Shown here: one piece after another, positions 24,096 to 31,593 of the stretch | How positions within the stretch are numbered: position 1 is the stretch's first letter | Layout: the number at the start of each line of letters is the position of its first letter | Source: an uncultured Prevotella sp. | Lineage (GTDB): Bacteria; Bacteroidota; Bacteroidia; Bacteroidales; Bacteroidaceae | Reading direction: 5' to 3' | Assembly: GCA_937892695.1 (NCBI GenBank) | Contig: CALBJK010000259.1 | Location: forward strand, 1-31,593 | DNA: 31,593 nucleotides | Program-made: the position numbers and the translations under genes | Notes under the pieces: model-generated | What the model was told of the DNA's origin: nothing | Seen by the model: only the letters and a program-made list of their open reading frames with translations | The model's database searches: none

Positions 24096-24500
24096 AATGT
24101 TTTGGTTATCAATAAACGGTTTTATAGAATGGCTCTTGCATACTCAATTTCTATATAAGCCAATTTGCGCGAGCATCATGTACATTAGACATACGAAATT
24201 GATTTAGATTCGTGCTTTTTCTGCAGCAAGGACGCAAGGCTTGTTTTTTGATTGAATGTTATCAGACCAAAGGTTTTTGGGTATTGAAAACAAAAAACCG
24301 GGAATTGAAAATCGCTATTGTATAGAATCGGCTTTGTATGTCGGTTCTTGTTCCTTTAGAGCATTTTGGTTGACGATTTCCGATTCTCGGCTTTTGTATT
24401 TATGAAGTCCATCGCATAACTTCTATGTAGCATTCTGACTGGTACGTCTTTATACGCCAATTTTGGAGTCAGCGATTGTGAACTTTTATTTCATATTTTC
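24096..24500. other. Non-coding stretch between serS and the Nfn gene
   Basis: About 405 bp without a credible gene, AT-rich with no RNA signature. GGTTTTTG (24272-24279) and CAAAAAACC (24291-24299) form a hairpin that could end serS transcription on the minus strand, about 200 nt past its stop. No TAnnTTTG box is seen for the Nfn gene. Confidence 0.5.
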
Positions 24501-25790
24501 TTAGAAGTTCTTGTCGTCGAGCATTTCGAATCCACAGTAAGGAACGAGTGCTTTCGGCACACGTATACCTTCGGGTGTCTGATGGTCTTCCAAGATGGCT
24601 GCTACTATGCGTGGCAGAGCCAGTGCTGATCCGTTGAGTGTGTGGCACAGTTCTATCTTCTTTGTCTTTGCATCGCGATAACGGCAGTGCAGACGGTTGG
24701 CCTGATAGCTTTCAAAGTTGGATACGGACGAAACTTCGAGCCAACGTTTTTGTGCTGCACTCCATACCTCGAAGTCGTAGCAGATGGCTGATGTGAAGCT
24801 CATGTCGCCTCCGCACAGGCGTAGAATATGGTAAGGCAGTTCCAACTTCTGGCAAAGACCTTCTACATGGGCGAGCATTTCGTCCAATGACTTGTAAGAA
24901 TGTTCAGGTTTGTCTATCCTTACCAGTTCTACTTTGTCAAACTGATGAAGACGGTTCAGTCCACGGACATCTTTTCCGTATGATCCAGCTTCGCGCCGGA
25001 AGCAGGCCGAATAAGCGCAACGCTTGATAGGTAAGTCTTTTTCGTCAAGAATTTCATCACGGAATATGTTTGTCACTGGTACTTCGGCCGTAGGAATCAA
25101 GTACAAGTTGTCCAGATTGCAATGATACATCTGGGCTTCCTTGTCGGGCAGCTGACCAGTTCCGTATCCCGAAGCTTCGTTGACAACGTACGGCGGCTGT
25201 ACTTCGAGGTATCCGCTTTTACGTGCCTCTTCGAGGAAGAAGGCTTCGAGGGCTCTCTGGAAACGTGCCATCTTGCCGATGTATATCGGGAAACCTGCAC
25301 CAGTAATCTTTACCCCGAGGTCGAAGTCGATGAGGTTGAACTTCTTGCATAAGTCCCAATGGCACAGTGCATCGGCTGGAAGTTCTGGTTTAACGCCACC
25401 TTCCTTCACAACTACATTGTCGTGGAAATCCTTTCCTTCAGGTACGTCGTCGTTAGGAACATTAGGTATGGTATAGAGAAGATTCTTCAAATCTTCTTCT
25501 GCTTTTGCTTTTTCTTTCTCAAGTTCTTTGTTTGTTTCCTTGAGAGCAGCCACGTTGTTCTTCACACTTTCGGCTTCGTCTTTCTTGCCTTTTTTCATGA
25601 GTTGTCCTATCTGGGCAGACAACTTTTTGGCTTCAGACAGATTGTTGTCAAGTTTCTGCTGTGTCTCGCGGCGGCACTTGTCAATTTCCAGAACCTTGTG
25701 TATGGCTTCTTCAGCACCTTCAAAGTGCTTTTTCTTCAAGCCTTTTATTACATGTTCAGTTTGCTCGCTGATGAGTTTGAGTGTAAGCAT
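24501..25790 (-). CDS. serS: Seryl-tRNA synthetase
   Basis: This class II synthetase charges tRNA-Ser and tRNA-Sec. It has 429 residues, full length. The N-terminal antiparallel coiled-coil arm that grips the long variable arm of tRNA-Ser spans about 27-107. The serine-binding TAEVP is at 234-238, motif 2 FRREAGSYGKDVRG starts at 264, and motif 3 NGSALALPR lies at 386-394, ending with EDHQTPEGIRVP. It stands alone: its promoter is about 45 nt upstream, and a 405-nt gap follows. Two palindromes cover the predicted start of transcription, which may mean regulation at that point. Confidence 0.98.
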   Translation of the reverse strand: MLTLKLISEQTEHVIKGLKKKHFEGAEEAIHKVLEIDKCRRETQQKLDNNLSEAKKLSAQIGQLMKKGKKDEAESVKNNVAALKETNKELEKEKAKAEEDLKNLLYTIPNVPNDDVPEGKDFHDNVVVKEGGVKPELPADALCHWDLCKKFNLIDFDLGVKITGAGFPIYIGKMARFQRALEAFFLEEARKSGYLEVQPPYVVNEASGYGTGQLPDKEAQMYHCNLDNLYLIPTAEVPVTNIFRDEILDEKDLPIKRCAYSACFRREAGSYGKDVRGLNRLHQFDKVELVRIDKPEHSYKSLDEMLAHVEGLCQKLELPYHILRLCGGDMSFTSAICYDFEVWSAAQKRWLEVSSVSNFESYQANRLHCRYRDAKTKKIELCHTLNGSALALPRIVAAILEDHQTPEGIRVPKALVPYCGFEMLDDKNF

Positions 25791-25798
25791 ATATGAAA

Positions 25799-25840
25799 TA
25801 AATTAACTGTTAATTTACATTTAAATGTAATGCAAAATTA
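25799..25840 (-). promoter_or_regulatory. serS -7 box with two adjoining palindromes
   Basis: On the minus strand TAATTTTG occupies 25840-25833. Downstream of it, TTACATTTAAATGTAA (25815-25830) is a perfect 16-bp palindrome. The adjoining TAAATTAACTGTTAATTTA (25799-25817) is a perfect 19-nt odd palindrome. They fill the whole predicted leader between the start site and the ATG at 25790. Confidence 0.5.
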
Positions 25841-25959
25841 CTCATAATACTTGGATTTGGCGAACAAAAAGCTTGAAATATAGTTAATACAGAATATTCA
25901 TGCATTACTCGAAGTATCGGAATTCCATTATTGTCTTGTGCGCGTACCCTTGGTCCGGG

Positions 25960-27243
25960 TTACAAGAAAGGTGTCAGCAGATGAGCAAACCATCCTACAA
26001 ACTTTTGCCATGGGGTACGGAATGTTTTCCACGTCTGTGGGGTGAGACGGAAGCTCTTCGACTTGTCCCTTTCAAACATGTCACTTAGCTCCTTTGTGGT
26101 GCATTTGTCTATAATTACTGCGTTTTCCTCATAGTCGAAGTTGAGACTGCGAGAGTTTAGGTTGGCGCTTCCTACGGTGCAGAACTTGCCGTCTACCATT
26201 ATTATTTTAGTGTGGTGGAATCCCGGCTCATATATGAAAATGTCGGCTCCGCGCTTCATCAGCTTGTGCACGTTGTAAAACACGCAGTCTGGCGTAAGCG
26301 GTATGTCGCTATGGGCTGACACCATTATTTCTACTTTGACCCCACGTTTTACTGCATTGTGAAGAGCTTTCTTCAGCTTGTGGTTAAGGGTAAAGTACGG
26401 ATTTACAATCTTTATACTGTCTTCGGCATCGTTTATCGCGTCTTCGTAGAACCGTCTGATAATAGTATTTGACGTGCGTGGTTCGCGGTTGATAATACCA
26501 ACCATCTTATGTCCGGCCGATAGGCATGTGTCCGGTTTCAACCCTTCAAAATGTTCAGATACAGAATGTTTCCGGAAGTATTTGTCTCCTTGTATGTCTT
26601 GTCCAGTCACTTTTTCCCACATACGCAAAAATATGGTCTGGAGAGTGTTGACTTCATCTCCTTCTATGCGACAGTGCATGTCACGCCATTCTCCAACTTG
26701 TTTGGTACCATTTATGTAATAGTCGGCCACATTCATGCCTCCCGTGTAGGCTATTTGTCCGTCAATGACTACAATCTTGCGGTGGTCACGATGGAACACG
26801 TGGTTGATCCACGGAAAGCGTATCGGATCGAACTCATATATTTCGATGCCGTTACGCCGCATGTCTTTAAGATGTTTTTTGCGTAGTGGACGATTGTTCG
26901 AAGCATTGCCGAAACCGTCAAAGAGGGCTCTGACCTCCACTCCGCTCTTTGCCTTATGTGCCAGCAGGGTGAAAAGTTCTTTGGCAATGGAGTCATTACG
27001 GAAGTTGAAATATTCGAGATGTATGCTGCTGCGTGCCTGGAGTATGGCTTTGAAAAGGTCATCAAACTTTTCATGTCCATTCATAAGCAGCGTGACTGAA
27101 TTGTTGGAAGAGAACTTTATTCCTTCCTTGCGCATCTGTCTGACGATGAGCGAGTCGCTTTGTTGTGCAACAGCTGTCAGGCAGGAACACAACAATAGAA
27201 TGAAGAAAAAAAACGCTTTCTTTAGTCTCATTACCGTTTTCAC
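25960..27243 (-). CDS. Exported phospholipase D-family protein, cardiolipin-synthase-like
   Basis: This 427-residue protein has two HKD active-site motifs: His154, Lys156, Asp161 (HRDHRKIVVIDG) and His344, Lys346, Asp351 (HHTKIIMVDG), followed by GSANLNSRS. This pair defines cardiolipin synthases and related phosphatidyltransferases, which join two phosphatidylglycerols or transfer phosphatidyl groups. Unlike the classical Cls with two N-terminal membrane helices, it starts with a signal-peptide-like segment (about 7-27, ending TAVAQQ), so the catalytic domain is probably periplasmic. The C-terminal WQKFVGWFAHLLTPFL may bind the membrane. A Met at residue 5 (27231) is an alternative start. 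Substrate is not proven. Confidence 0.85.
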   Translation of the reverse strand: MKTVMRLKKAFFFFILLLCSCLTAVAQQSDSLIVRQMRKEGIKFSSNNSVTLLMNGHEKFDDLFKAILQARSSIHLEYFNFRNDSIAKELFTLLAHKAKSGVEVRALFDGFGNASNNRPLRKKHLKDMRRNGIEIYEFDPIRFPWINHVFHRDHRKIVVIDGQIAYTGGMNVADYYINGTKQVGEWRDMHCRIEGDEVNTLQTIFLRMWEKVTGQDIQGDKYFRKHSVSEHFEGLKPDTCLSAGHKMVGIINREPRTSNTIIRRFYEDAINDAEDSIKIVNPYFTLNHKLKKALHNAVKRGVKVEIMVSAHSDIPLTPDCVFYNVHKLMKRGADIFIYEPGFHHTKIIMVDGKFCTVGSANLNSRSLNFDYEENAVIIDKCTTKELSDMFERDKSKSFRLTPQTWKTFRTPWQKFVGWFAHLLTPFL

Positions 27244-27583
27244 ATAATGACTGTAATGACTTGTAAATGTTTGGCGGCTACACAGGTAAGACGACTTAGT
27301 TTTTTGAATCGTCGGTTTCCGCTCGTTTTCAACTACGACTTTTTACTTTTGCGTATATGAATTATAAATATTATTGTACACGAATCTTAGTAACATCACT
27401 GTTATCCGTATTGCGGAACTTATGGCCGTCTGGCATTGACAAGATGAACATTATATAATAATACATGCACATGGAATGTTGTCTGTGTCAATGATTATAG
27501 TAGCATAGAGCCAAAGCGTCCGGTCGATTCTTTTATATGTGAGTCGACCGGAACTGTTGGCTGTTTGAGTTTGTGACAGTTGA
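27244..27583. other. Non-coding stretch between pheS and the PLD gene
   Basis: About 340 bp with no credible gene. It holds the pheS terminator at 27519-27552. The rest is AT-rich; I see no convincing promoter for the PLD gene on the minus strand. Confidence 0.5.
27519..27552 (-). terminator. Terminator-like hairpin after pheS
   Basis: TCCGGTCGATTC (27519-27530) pairs with GAGTCGACCGGA (27541-27552), 12 positions with one T-G pair and a 10-nt AT-rich loop. It lies about 32 nt past the pheS stop. The following T-tract is short (CTTTGG on the minus strand), so the call rests mainly on the stem. Confidence 0.6.
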
Positions 27584-28621
27584 TTAATATGCCGATTCGA
27601 ATTCGCGCAGGAAGCGCACGTCGTTTTCTGAGAACATGCGCAGGTCGGCAACTTGATATTTCAGATTGGTTATGCGCTCGATACCCAGTCCGAAGGCATA
27701 GCCAGTGTAGACCTTGCTGTCTATGCCGCAGGCTTCGAGGACATTTGGGTCAACCATTCCGCATCCTAGTATCTCCACCCATCCTGTGTATTTGCAGAAG
27801 GCACATCCTTTTCCTCCGCAGATGTGACATGAAATGTCCATTTCTGCACTCGGTTCTGTGAATGGAAAGTAGCTCGGGCGCAGCCGTATCTTTGTGTCGG
27901 AACCGAACAGCTCGCGTGCGAATGTAAGGAGAACTTGTTTGAGATCGGTAAATGACACGCCCTTATCGACGTACAAACCTTCAAGTTGATGGAAGAAGCA
28001 ATGAGCGCGTGCTGATATAGCTTCGTTGCGGTAGACTCTACCTGGGCATATTACTCGTATTGGCGGCTGCTGATGTTCCATTATACGGCTCTGGTCGTTG
28101 GATGTATGTGATCGGAGTATAATGTTTTTTGTAACATCGTTTGGATTGGTTTCTACAAAGAACGTATCCTGCATGTCGCGTGCCGGATGGTCTGCTGCGA
28201 AGTTGAGCTTAGTGAACACGTGCAAGTCGTCGTCGATTTCCGGACCTTTGGCTAGAGTGAATCCCATGCGCTGGAATATTTCTATTATTTCGTTTCGTAC
28301 GATTGTCAACGGATGACGTGTACCGAGCTTTATAGGGTAGGCCGAACGTGTGAGGTCGGTATCGTCGTTTTCGTCTTCGGCCTCTTGGTTCAGTTCTTTA
28401 AGCTCATTTATCTTTTGCTGTGTGAGCTGTTTAAGCTCGTTTATCTTTATGCCTACAGTCTTCTTCTGGTCGGCGGGTACGCTGCGGAAATCAGCCATCA
28501 AGGCTGTTATCTCGCCTTTCTTGCCTAGATATTTCAAACGTAGCTGTTCTATGTCTTCGGCATTCTTGGCCTTCAGACTGCTTACTTCTTTGAGAAGCTC
28601 TTCTATCTTTTCTAATATCAT
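27584..28621 (-). CDS. pheS: Phenylalanyl-tRNA synthetase alpha subunit
   Basis: This is the catalytic alpha chain of the (alpha-beta)2 class II enzyme, 345 residues. The N-terminal coiled coil (about 1-90) binds tRNA-Phe. Motif 2 covers the region RVICPGRVYRNEAISARAHC, the Phe pocket includes FHQLEGLYVDKG, and motif 3 is YTGYAFGLGIERI. A zinc-ribbon-like insertion carries Cys265, Cys268, Cys273 and Cys276 (CHICGGKGCAFC), present in a subset of bacterial PheS. The beta subunit pheT is not adjacent, so in this genome pheS stands alone, as is common in Bacteroidales. A -7 box lies about 115 nt upstream. Confidence 0.97.
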   Translation of the reverse strand: MILEKIEELLKEVSSLKAKNAEDIEQLRLKYLGKKGEITALMADFRSVPADQKKTVGIKINELKQLTQQKINELKELNQEAEDENDDTDLTRSAYPIKLGTRHPLTIVRNEIIEIFQRMGFTLAKGPEIDDDLHVFTKLNFAADHPARDMQDTFFVETNPNDVTKNIILRSHTSNDQSRIMEHQQPPIRVICPGRVYRNEAISARAHCFFHQLEGLYVDKGVSFTDLKQVLLTFARELFGSDTKIRLRPSYFPFTEPSAEMDISCHICGGKGCAFCKYTGWVEILGCGMVDPNVLEACGIDSKVYTGYAFGLGIERITNLKYQVADLRMFSENDVRFLREFESAY

Positions 28622-28738
28622 AATCTTTTTCTTTTCTGTCCATTGGCCGGTTGTTCTTCCTCGTTTTATGGTCGTCTTTGTATAGTTAAGGAAATACTTG
28701 TCTTACATCATACCCCGGTATGGGCACTTATCACGTTG

Positions 28739-28746
28739 CAAAGTTA
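28739..28746 (-). promoter_or_regulatory. -7 box of pheS
   Basis: On the minus strand this is TAACTTTG, an exact match. No -33 TTTG is found at the right distance. The leader would be about 115 nt and includes the tight palindrome at 28709-28722. Confidence 0.5.
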
Positions 28747-28890
28747 ATGTTTTTTCCTTTAAATTGAGCGGCTTGCGTTGCAATATTTTGGATTGTGCTC
28801 TGCATGGTCTTTTTTATTTCGAGAATATCTGTGAATAAATGTCTACTAAGCCTTTATACAGAGTCTATAAAGGATCTAATCTACAATAAA

Positions 28891-28923
28891 AAAAACGGAA
28901 ACCTTCAAGGGGCTTCCGTTTTT
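28891..28923. terminator. Terminator after tRNA-His
   Basis: AAAAACGGAA (28891-28900) and TTCCGTTTTT (28914-28923) form a perfect 10-bp stem; inside, CCTT/AAGG can also pair. On the minus strand it ends in a run of T (TTTTTTTT). It lies 2-3 nt past the tRNA 3' end. Confidence 0.85.
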
Positions 28924-28925
28924 AG

Positions 28926-29000
28926 GGTGGAAGGTGGGACTCGAACCCACGACATTCAGAACCACAATCTGACGCTCTAACCAACTGAACTACGTCCACC
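28926..29000 (-). tRNA. tRNA-His, anticodon GUG
   Basis: On the minus strand the cloverleaf reads: acceptor GTGGACG/CTTCCAC, D arm AGTTCAGTTGGTTAGAGC, anticodon arm TCAGA-TTGTGGT-TCTGA with anticodon GTG, and T arm GTGGG-TTCGAGT-CCCAC. The extra G at -1 (29000) facing discriminator C73 is the histidine identity element. The CCA end is not encoded. The sixth acceptor pair is C6-U67, a mismatch. A strong promoter lies just upstream and a perfect terminator just downstream, so it is an independent unit. Confidence 0.95.
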
Positions 29001-29004
29001 ATGT

Positions 29005-29024
29005 CGCTTTCATATCTGAAAGCG
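29005..29024 (-). other. Hairpin at the 5' end of the pre-tRNA-His
   Basis: CGCTTTC (29005-29011) and GAAAGCG (29018-29024) form a 7-bp stem with a 6-nt loop. The predicted transcript starts at about this point, so the leader removed by RNase P would be almost entirely this hairpin, ending 4 nt before the G at -1. Confidence 0.5.
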
Positions 29025-29028
29025 GTTG

Positions 29029-29060
29029 CAAAGATACGAGTTTAATCTGAAACTGCCAAA
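29029..29060 (-). promoter_or_regulatory. Promoter of tRNA-His
   Basis: On the minus strand TTTG (29060-29057) is followed after exactly 20 nt by TATCTTTG (29036-29029), one of the best consensus matches in the window. It starts 18 nt after the secG stop. Confidence 0.75.
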
Positions 29061-29077
29061 TAAATTTCGTACTTTTT

Positions 29078-29485
29078 TTATTTTGCCGGCTGTGGCGCTT
29101 GCTGAGGAGTGCTCTGCTTGGCACCGTTTCCGGTAGTAGTTGCATTGTTGCCTGTTGCAGGTGTCTGCTGCTGGCTTGCACCGAATCCCTGAGTATTTAT
29201 GGGGTTGGTGGTTTGTGTCTCAGTTGCCGAATTCTCAAGTACACTCTGGTCTGCTGTAGATACCGGAGCAACGTATGAGCATATTACGCTAAACACAACC
29301 ATTGCGATAGCAAGTCCCCAAGTGGTTTTCTCTACTACGTCAGTAGTTTTGCGCACTCCCATAATAGAGTTTGAGGAAGAAAAGTTTGATGCCAATCCTC
29401 CTCCTTTTGATTCCTGTATCAGTACAATGCCAATCATCAGCAATGATGCCAGTACAATCAGAATTACGAATAATGTGTAAATCAT
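29078..29485 (-). CDS. secG: Preprotein translocase subunit SecG
   Basis: This small membrane subunit of the SecYEG channel has two transmembrane helices (about 1-22 and 56-76) joined by the conserved loop ESKGGGLASNFSSSNSIMGV. It is 135 residues, long for SecG because of a C-terminal tail (about 80-135) rich in T, Q, N, P and A and of low complexity, as in many Bacteroidetes. Its start overlaps the preceding TPR gene by 4 nt (ATGA), so translation is probably coupled. It is the last gene of the sigma-54 regulator / lptE / TPR / secG unit, and no terminator separates it from the tRNA-His promoter. Confidence 0.92.
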   Translation of the reverse strand: MIYTLFVILIVLASLLMIGIVLIQESKGGGLASNFSSSNSIMGVRKTTDVVEKTTWGLAIAMVVFSVICSYVAPVSTADQSVLENSATETQTTNPINTQGFGASQQQTPATGNNATTTGNGAKQSTPQQAPQPAK

Positions 29486-30264
29486 TTTATTTGTTTGTTA
29501 TTATTGTTGTTTGCTATTAATTTCTTCAAAAATCTTATTTGGTCTGCAAAGTAAGCATTTTTTTTTGGATAATTCAAATTTAAACGTTGAATAATTTCAA
29601 GAGCCTTTGCATATTTACCTTGTTTTATGTAAATTTTGGCCAAAGTCTCGGTGAAATATCCTTCGTCAATGTCTTTTTTGTCTTCAGGTGCAGTTTCTGG
29701 GGGCAGATATTCCGGTTTGTCTTGCAGTACTATCTTTCCACCGTCTTTAGTGAGGTAGTTGTCGATGAGGCTTTGTCCTTTCAGCTTTGGTGTCTCAGTG
29801 TTTTCGTCTCCTTCCTCTTCGGTCTCGAGCATATATTTGATGTAGTCGACGGTTGCGTCGGCCGGAGTTGGCTTACGTTTACGTGGACGCTGCTCTTCCT
29901 TTATGTTGCTGTCTTTTTCTTGTTCTTGTTCGATGGGTATCGAATTTAGGAATGAGTCGATGAGCGTATTGGTTCTGTCACCTTTTGTGCCATCAGGTTG
30001 AGATTGCGTTTCTGTCTGTGTGCGTCGTTCTATATTATAATGTGCAGCTTCTACAAGATTGAAAATGACATTAAGGTCTGTCATATAGATGGCTGCCCGA
30101 CGCAGTTCTTCATCAAAAGAAGTGTCGTGAAGCAAGTACAGATTGCGCAGCATCAGCAAACGGGCTGTCTGGTAGTAAGGATAAAGCGCGGTGATGCTTC
30201 GCAGCTCGTATAGAGTCTCCTTGTTCAGCAGTTCGGGATGTTTAATCAGTCGCGTCAAATCCAT
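29482..30264 (-). CDS. Tetratricopeptide-repeat protein of the secG cluster
   Basis: This 260-residue cytoplasmic protein has no signal peptide. ATG 30264 (MDLTRLIKHPELLNKETLYE) is preferred over an upstream TTG at 30303, which lies inside lptE and would add 13 poor residues. N- and C-terminal helical regions (to about 75, and about 205-250, GKYAKALEIIQRLNLNYPKK) have TPR character; the middle (about 85-185) is acidic, charged and probably disordered. The exact role is unknown. Its conserved place between LptE and SecG in Bacteroidales suggests envelope export or assembly (inference). It begins 25 nt after lptE and overlaps secG by 4 nt. Confidence 0.8.
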   Translation of the reverse strand: MDLTRLIKHPELLNKETLYELRSITALYPYYQTARLLMLRNLYLLHDTSFDEELRRAAIYMTDLNVIFNLVEAAHYNIERRTQTETQSQPDGTKGDRTNTLIDSFLNSIPIEQEQEKDSNIKEEQRPRKRKPTPADATVDYIKYMLETEEEGDENTETPKLKGQSLIDNYLTKDGGKIVLQDKPEYLPPETAPEDKKDIDEGYFTETLAKIYIKQGKYAKALEIIQRLNLNYPKKNAYFADQIRFLKKLIANNNNNKQIK

Positions 30265-30289
30265 TGTTATCTTTACTTTTGGTGATGTG

Positions 30290-30883
30290 TCACCAGTTGG
30301 CAACGGTTGCGTTGAAAATCTGGTCGGTTATGTCGTCTACCATCTGTGTGACTAGTTGTTCCTGGACGGAATTCAGGCTTTGGGTGTTTTCGTATGATGA
30401 AGTGGCAGTGAATTGTTGTTCGAAATCCTCTGCGTGGTTTGCATTATTTGTAAATCGGACATTCACAGTCATCGACAGTTCTGTCTGTGCAGCATGGCCG
30501 TCGCTAGAAACCGACTTGTTGCGTTGTGAGTATTGGGTAATTTCGCCTTCAATCTTCAAGTCGCCGTTGCGTTTCACCTGTATGAGACGCGTATGATTGG
30601 CGAACTTGTCTTTGAGGCTATTGTTGAACATAGGTCCCATAGGCCCCCAAACGTAGCTTGATCGTATAGGAAAGTCTGAAATCTGAATGGTCTTTGTCTT
30701 CGTGTAGTCAATGCTTGCGCCATTGAATTTGTACGATACTGAGCATGCAAGAAGTGGCAGCAATGTACCGAAAATTACAATCTGACAAAAAATTCTGATT
30801 ATAAGTTTTGTATGGTTCAGCAATTTCACTTTTTTGTAGTTTCCTCTCATTTGGGTAAAATCAAGCTTATGCAGATTTTTCAT
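30290..30883 (-). CDS. lptE: LptE-family outer-membrane lipoprotein
   Basis: LptE plugs the LptD barrel that inserts lipopolysaccharide into the outer membrane. The 197-residue reading begins at ATG 30883, which overlaps the regulator stop (ATGA). The lipobox LLAC puts the lipidated Cys at 47, after an unusually long, basic N-terminus; ATG 30850 (residue 12) would give a more normal signal peptide. The mature part has the Bacteroidetes LptE pattern: SVSYKFNGASIDYTKTKTIQ, then NRSx-like DKFANHTRLIQVKRNGDLKI and EGEITQYS, with a C-terminal LVTQMVDDITDQIFNATVANW. No LptD is in the window. Confidence 0.85.
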   Translation of the reverse strand: MKNLHKLDFTQMRGNYKKVKLLNHTKLIIRIFCQIVIFGTLLPLLACSVSYKFNGASIDYTKTKTIQISDFPIRSSYVWGPMGPMFNNSLKDKFANHTRLIQVKRNGDLKIEGEITQYSQRNKSVSSDGHAAQTELSMTVNVRFTNNANHAEDFEQQFTATSSYENTQSLNSVQEQLVTQMVDDITDQIFNATVANW

Positions 30884-31593
30884 ATTCCGTATTGCCTTAT
30901 ACGGCGATATAGGGTTCGGTCGGAAATTCCTAACTCCTGTGCTGCCTTTTTCCTGTTTCCGCCATTGCGTTCGAGTGCCTTTTCCACTCTTTGTTTAACA
31001 ATATTGTCAAGGTTGAAATTGGAGTCACCATCTTTTATTTCTTCAGCCTCGACATCTTCAGCATTTTTGAATTCTTCCTGTGGAATGTATGATCTTATTG
31101 CCGTTTTCTGTGCCGGTGCAGGAAGATTCTTGGTGTAGGATGTAATAGCATCAAGACTGTTATCTTCTTCGATACGTTTACGTAGCGAGTCTACTTCACG
31201 TCTCAAATCGCTGACACTTCCTTTTAATTCGTAAAGTATTTTGTAGAGAATGTCACGTTCTTTCTCATACGAATGTTCCCCTGTGAAGTTCGTGACTGTT
31301 GTGAGCTGAGTGCTTTCTTGGTCGTCAGGAATGAACTGCCGGAGAATACCGCCATCTACTTCACGCTTTGGACTGAGGATTGACATTTGCTCGGTGATGT
31401 TCTTCAGCTGGCGCACATTACCTGGCCATTTGTATTTCATCATCAATGCTTTGGCATCATCAGTAAGCGTTATCTTTGGCATCTTGTACTTTTCAGACAT
31501 TTGGAGAGTGAATAATCTGAAAAGCAAGATTATATCTTCGCCTCGTTCTCGTAATGCCGGAATTTTTATTGGAATTGTATTTAGACGATAAAA
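30880..31593 (-). CDS. Sigma-54-dependent transcriptional regulator, C-terminal part (cut by window end)
   Basis: About 237 residues are visible; the N-terminus, Walker motifs and any sensor or receiver domain lie beyond the window. The visible part opens inside the AAA+ core with YRLNTIPIKIPALRERGEDI, the sigma-54 activator signature, then WPGNVRQLKN (sensor II). A coiled region (about 120-160) follows, and a Fis-type helix-turn-helix ends the protein (RNGGNRKKAAQELGISDRTLYRRIRQYG). It overlaps lptE by 4 nt at its stop. The placement upstream of lptE and secG is typical in Bacteroidales; whether it controls envelope genes is not shown here. Confidence 0.9.
   Translation of the reverse strand, partial: FYRLNTIPIKIPALRERGEDIILLFRLFTLQMSEKYKMPKITLTDDAKALMMKYKWPGNVRQLKNITEQMSILSPKREVDGGILRQFIPDDQESTQLTTVTNFTGEHSYEKERDILYKILYELKGSVSDLRREVDSLRKRIEEDNSLDAITSYTKNLPAPAQKTAIRSYIPQEEFKNAEDVEAEEIKDGDSNFNLDNIVKQRVEKALERNGGNRKKAAQELGISDRTLYRRIRQYGI

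Larger units (their letters stand above)
28622..28925. other. Leader and promoter region upstream of pheS
   Basis: About 300 bp without a credible gene. It contains the pheS -7 box (28739-28746), a 14-bp palindrome CATACCCCGGTATG (28709-28722) inside the leader, and the tRNA-His terminator (28891-28923). Confidence 0.5.

Noticed and set aside
27347..27354. TACTTTTG on the plus strand as a promoter
   Set aside because: It matches TAnnTTTG but has no upstream element and would only transcribe antisense to pheS. Such 8-mers are expected by chance in AT-rich gaps.

Overview
The window looks like core chromosome from a Bacteroidales bacterium, most likely a Prevotella-like member (inference). The evidence is: promoters of the Bacteroidetes type (-7 box TAnnTTTG, sometimes with TTTG about 20 bp upstream), almost no Shine-Dalgarno sequences, and gene neighbourhoods typical of the group (sigma-54 regulator / LptE / TPR protein / SecG; HU next to a tiny AURKAIP1/COX24-domain protein and RNase G; a fused NfnA-NfnB flavoprotein). 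Base composition is moderate and even. I see no insertion sequence, prophage or CRISPR array.

Layout. 1-3.1 kb, plus strand: rarA, a 2-hydroxyacid (glycerate-type) dehydrogenase and a TRIC/UPF0126 membrane protein, ending in a perfect 36-bp inverted repeat shared with the convergent next unit. 3.1-7.0 kb, minus strand: rfbA, a Wzc-like chain-length regulator/tyrosine kinase and a small HAD phosphatase, a surface-polysaccharide operon without glycosyltransferases. 7.1-8.2 kb, plus strand: a promoter, a probable structured RNA and an acyl-ACP thioesterase. 8.2-12.1 kb, minus strand: a possible 56-codon small gene, recJ and a RecQ-family helicase. 12.1-12.7 kb: non-coding stretch with three palindromic boxes and the thrS terminator. 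12.7-15.5 kb: thrS (minus) divergent from maf (plus). 15.5-16.7 kb: no intact gene, but the broken ends of a type I restriction-modification locus. 16.7-18.9 kb, minus strand: RNase G, a 29-residue AURKAIP1/COX24-domain protein and an HU-family protein. 19.2-21.7 kb, plus strand: pyruvate kinase, a secreted TPR protein and a cupin. 21.7-28.6 kb, minus strand: the Nfn-type flavoprotein, serS, a cardiolipin-synthase-like PLD protein and pheS. 28.9-29.0 kb: tRNA-His(GUG). 29.1-31.6 kb, minus strand: the tightly overlapped sigma-54 regulator (cut by the window end), lptE, TPR protein and secG.

How the genes work together. Most are housekeeping: three class II aminoacyl-tRNA synthetases plus tRNA-His, single-strand DNA repair (RarA, RecJ, RecQ), RNA processing (RNase G), central carbon and redox balance (pyruvate kinase, Nfn, hydroxyacid dehydrogenase), lipids (thioesterase, PLD protein) and envelope export (LptE, SecG, Wzc, RfbA). 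The parts most worth a second look are the candidate structured RNA at about 7145-7395, the collapsed type I R-M scar at about 15.8-16.4 kb, the three-box palindrome array at 12396-12460, and the terminator hairpins that contain stop codons of convergent genes. I did not find a clear new defence or metabolic system.
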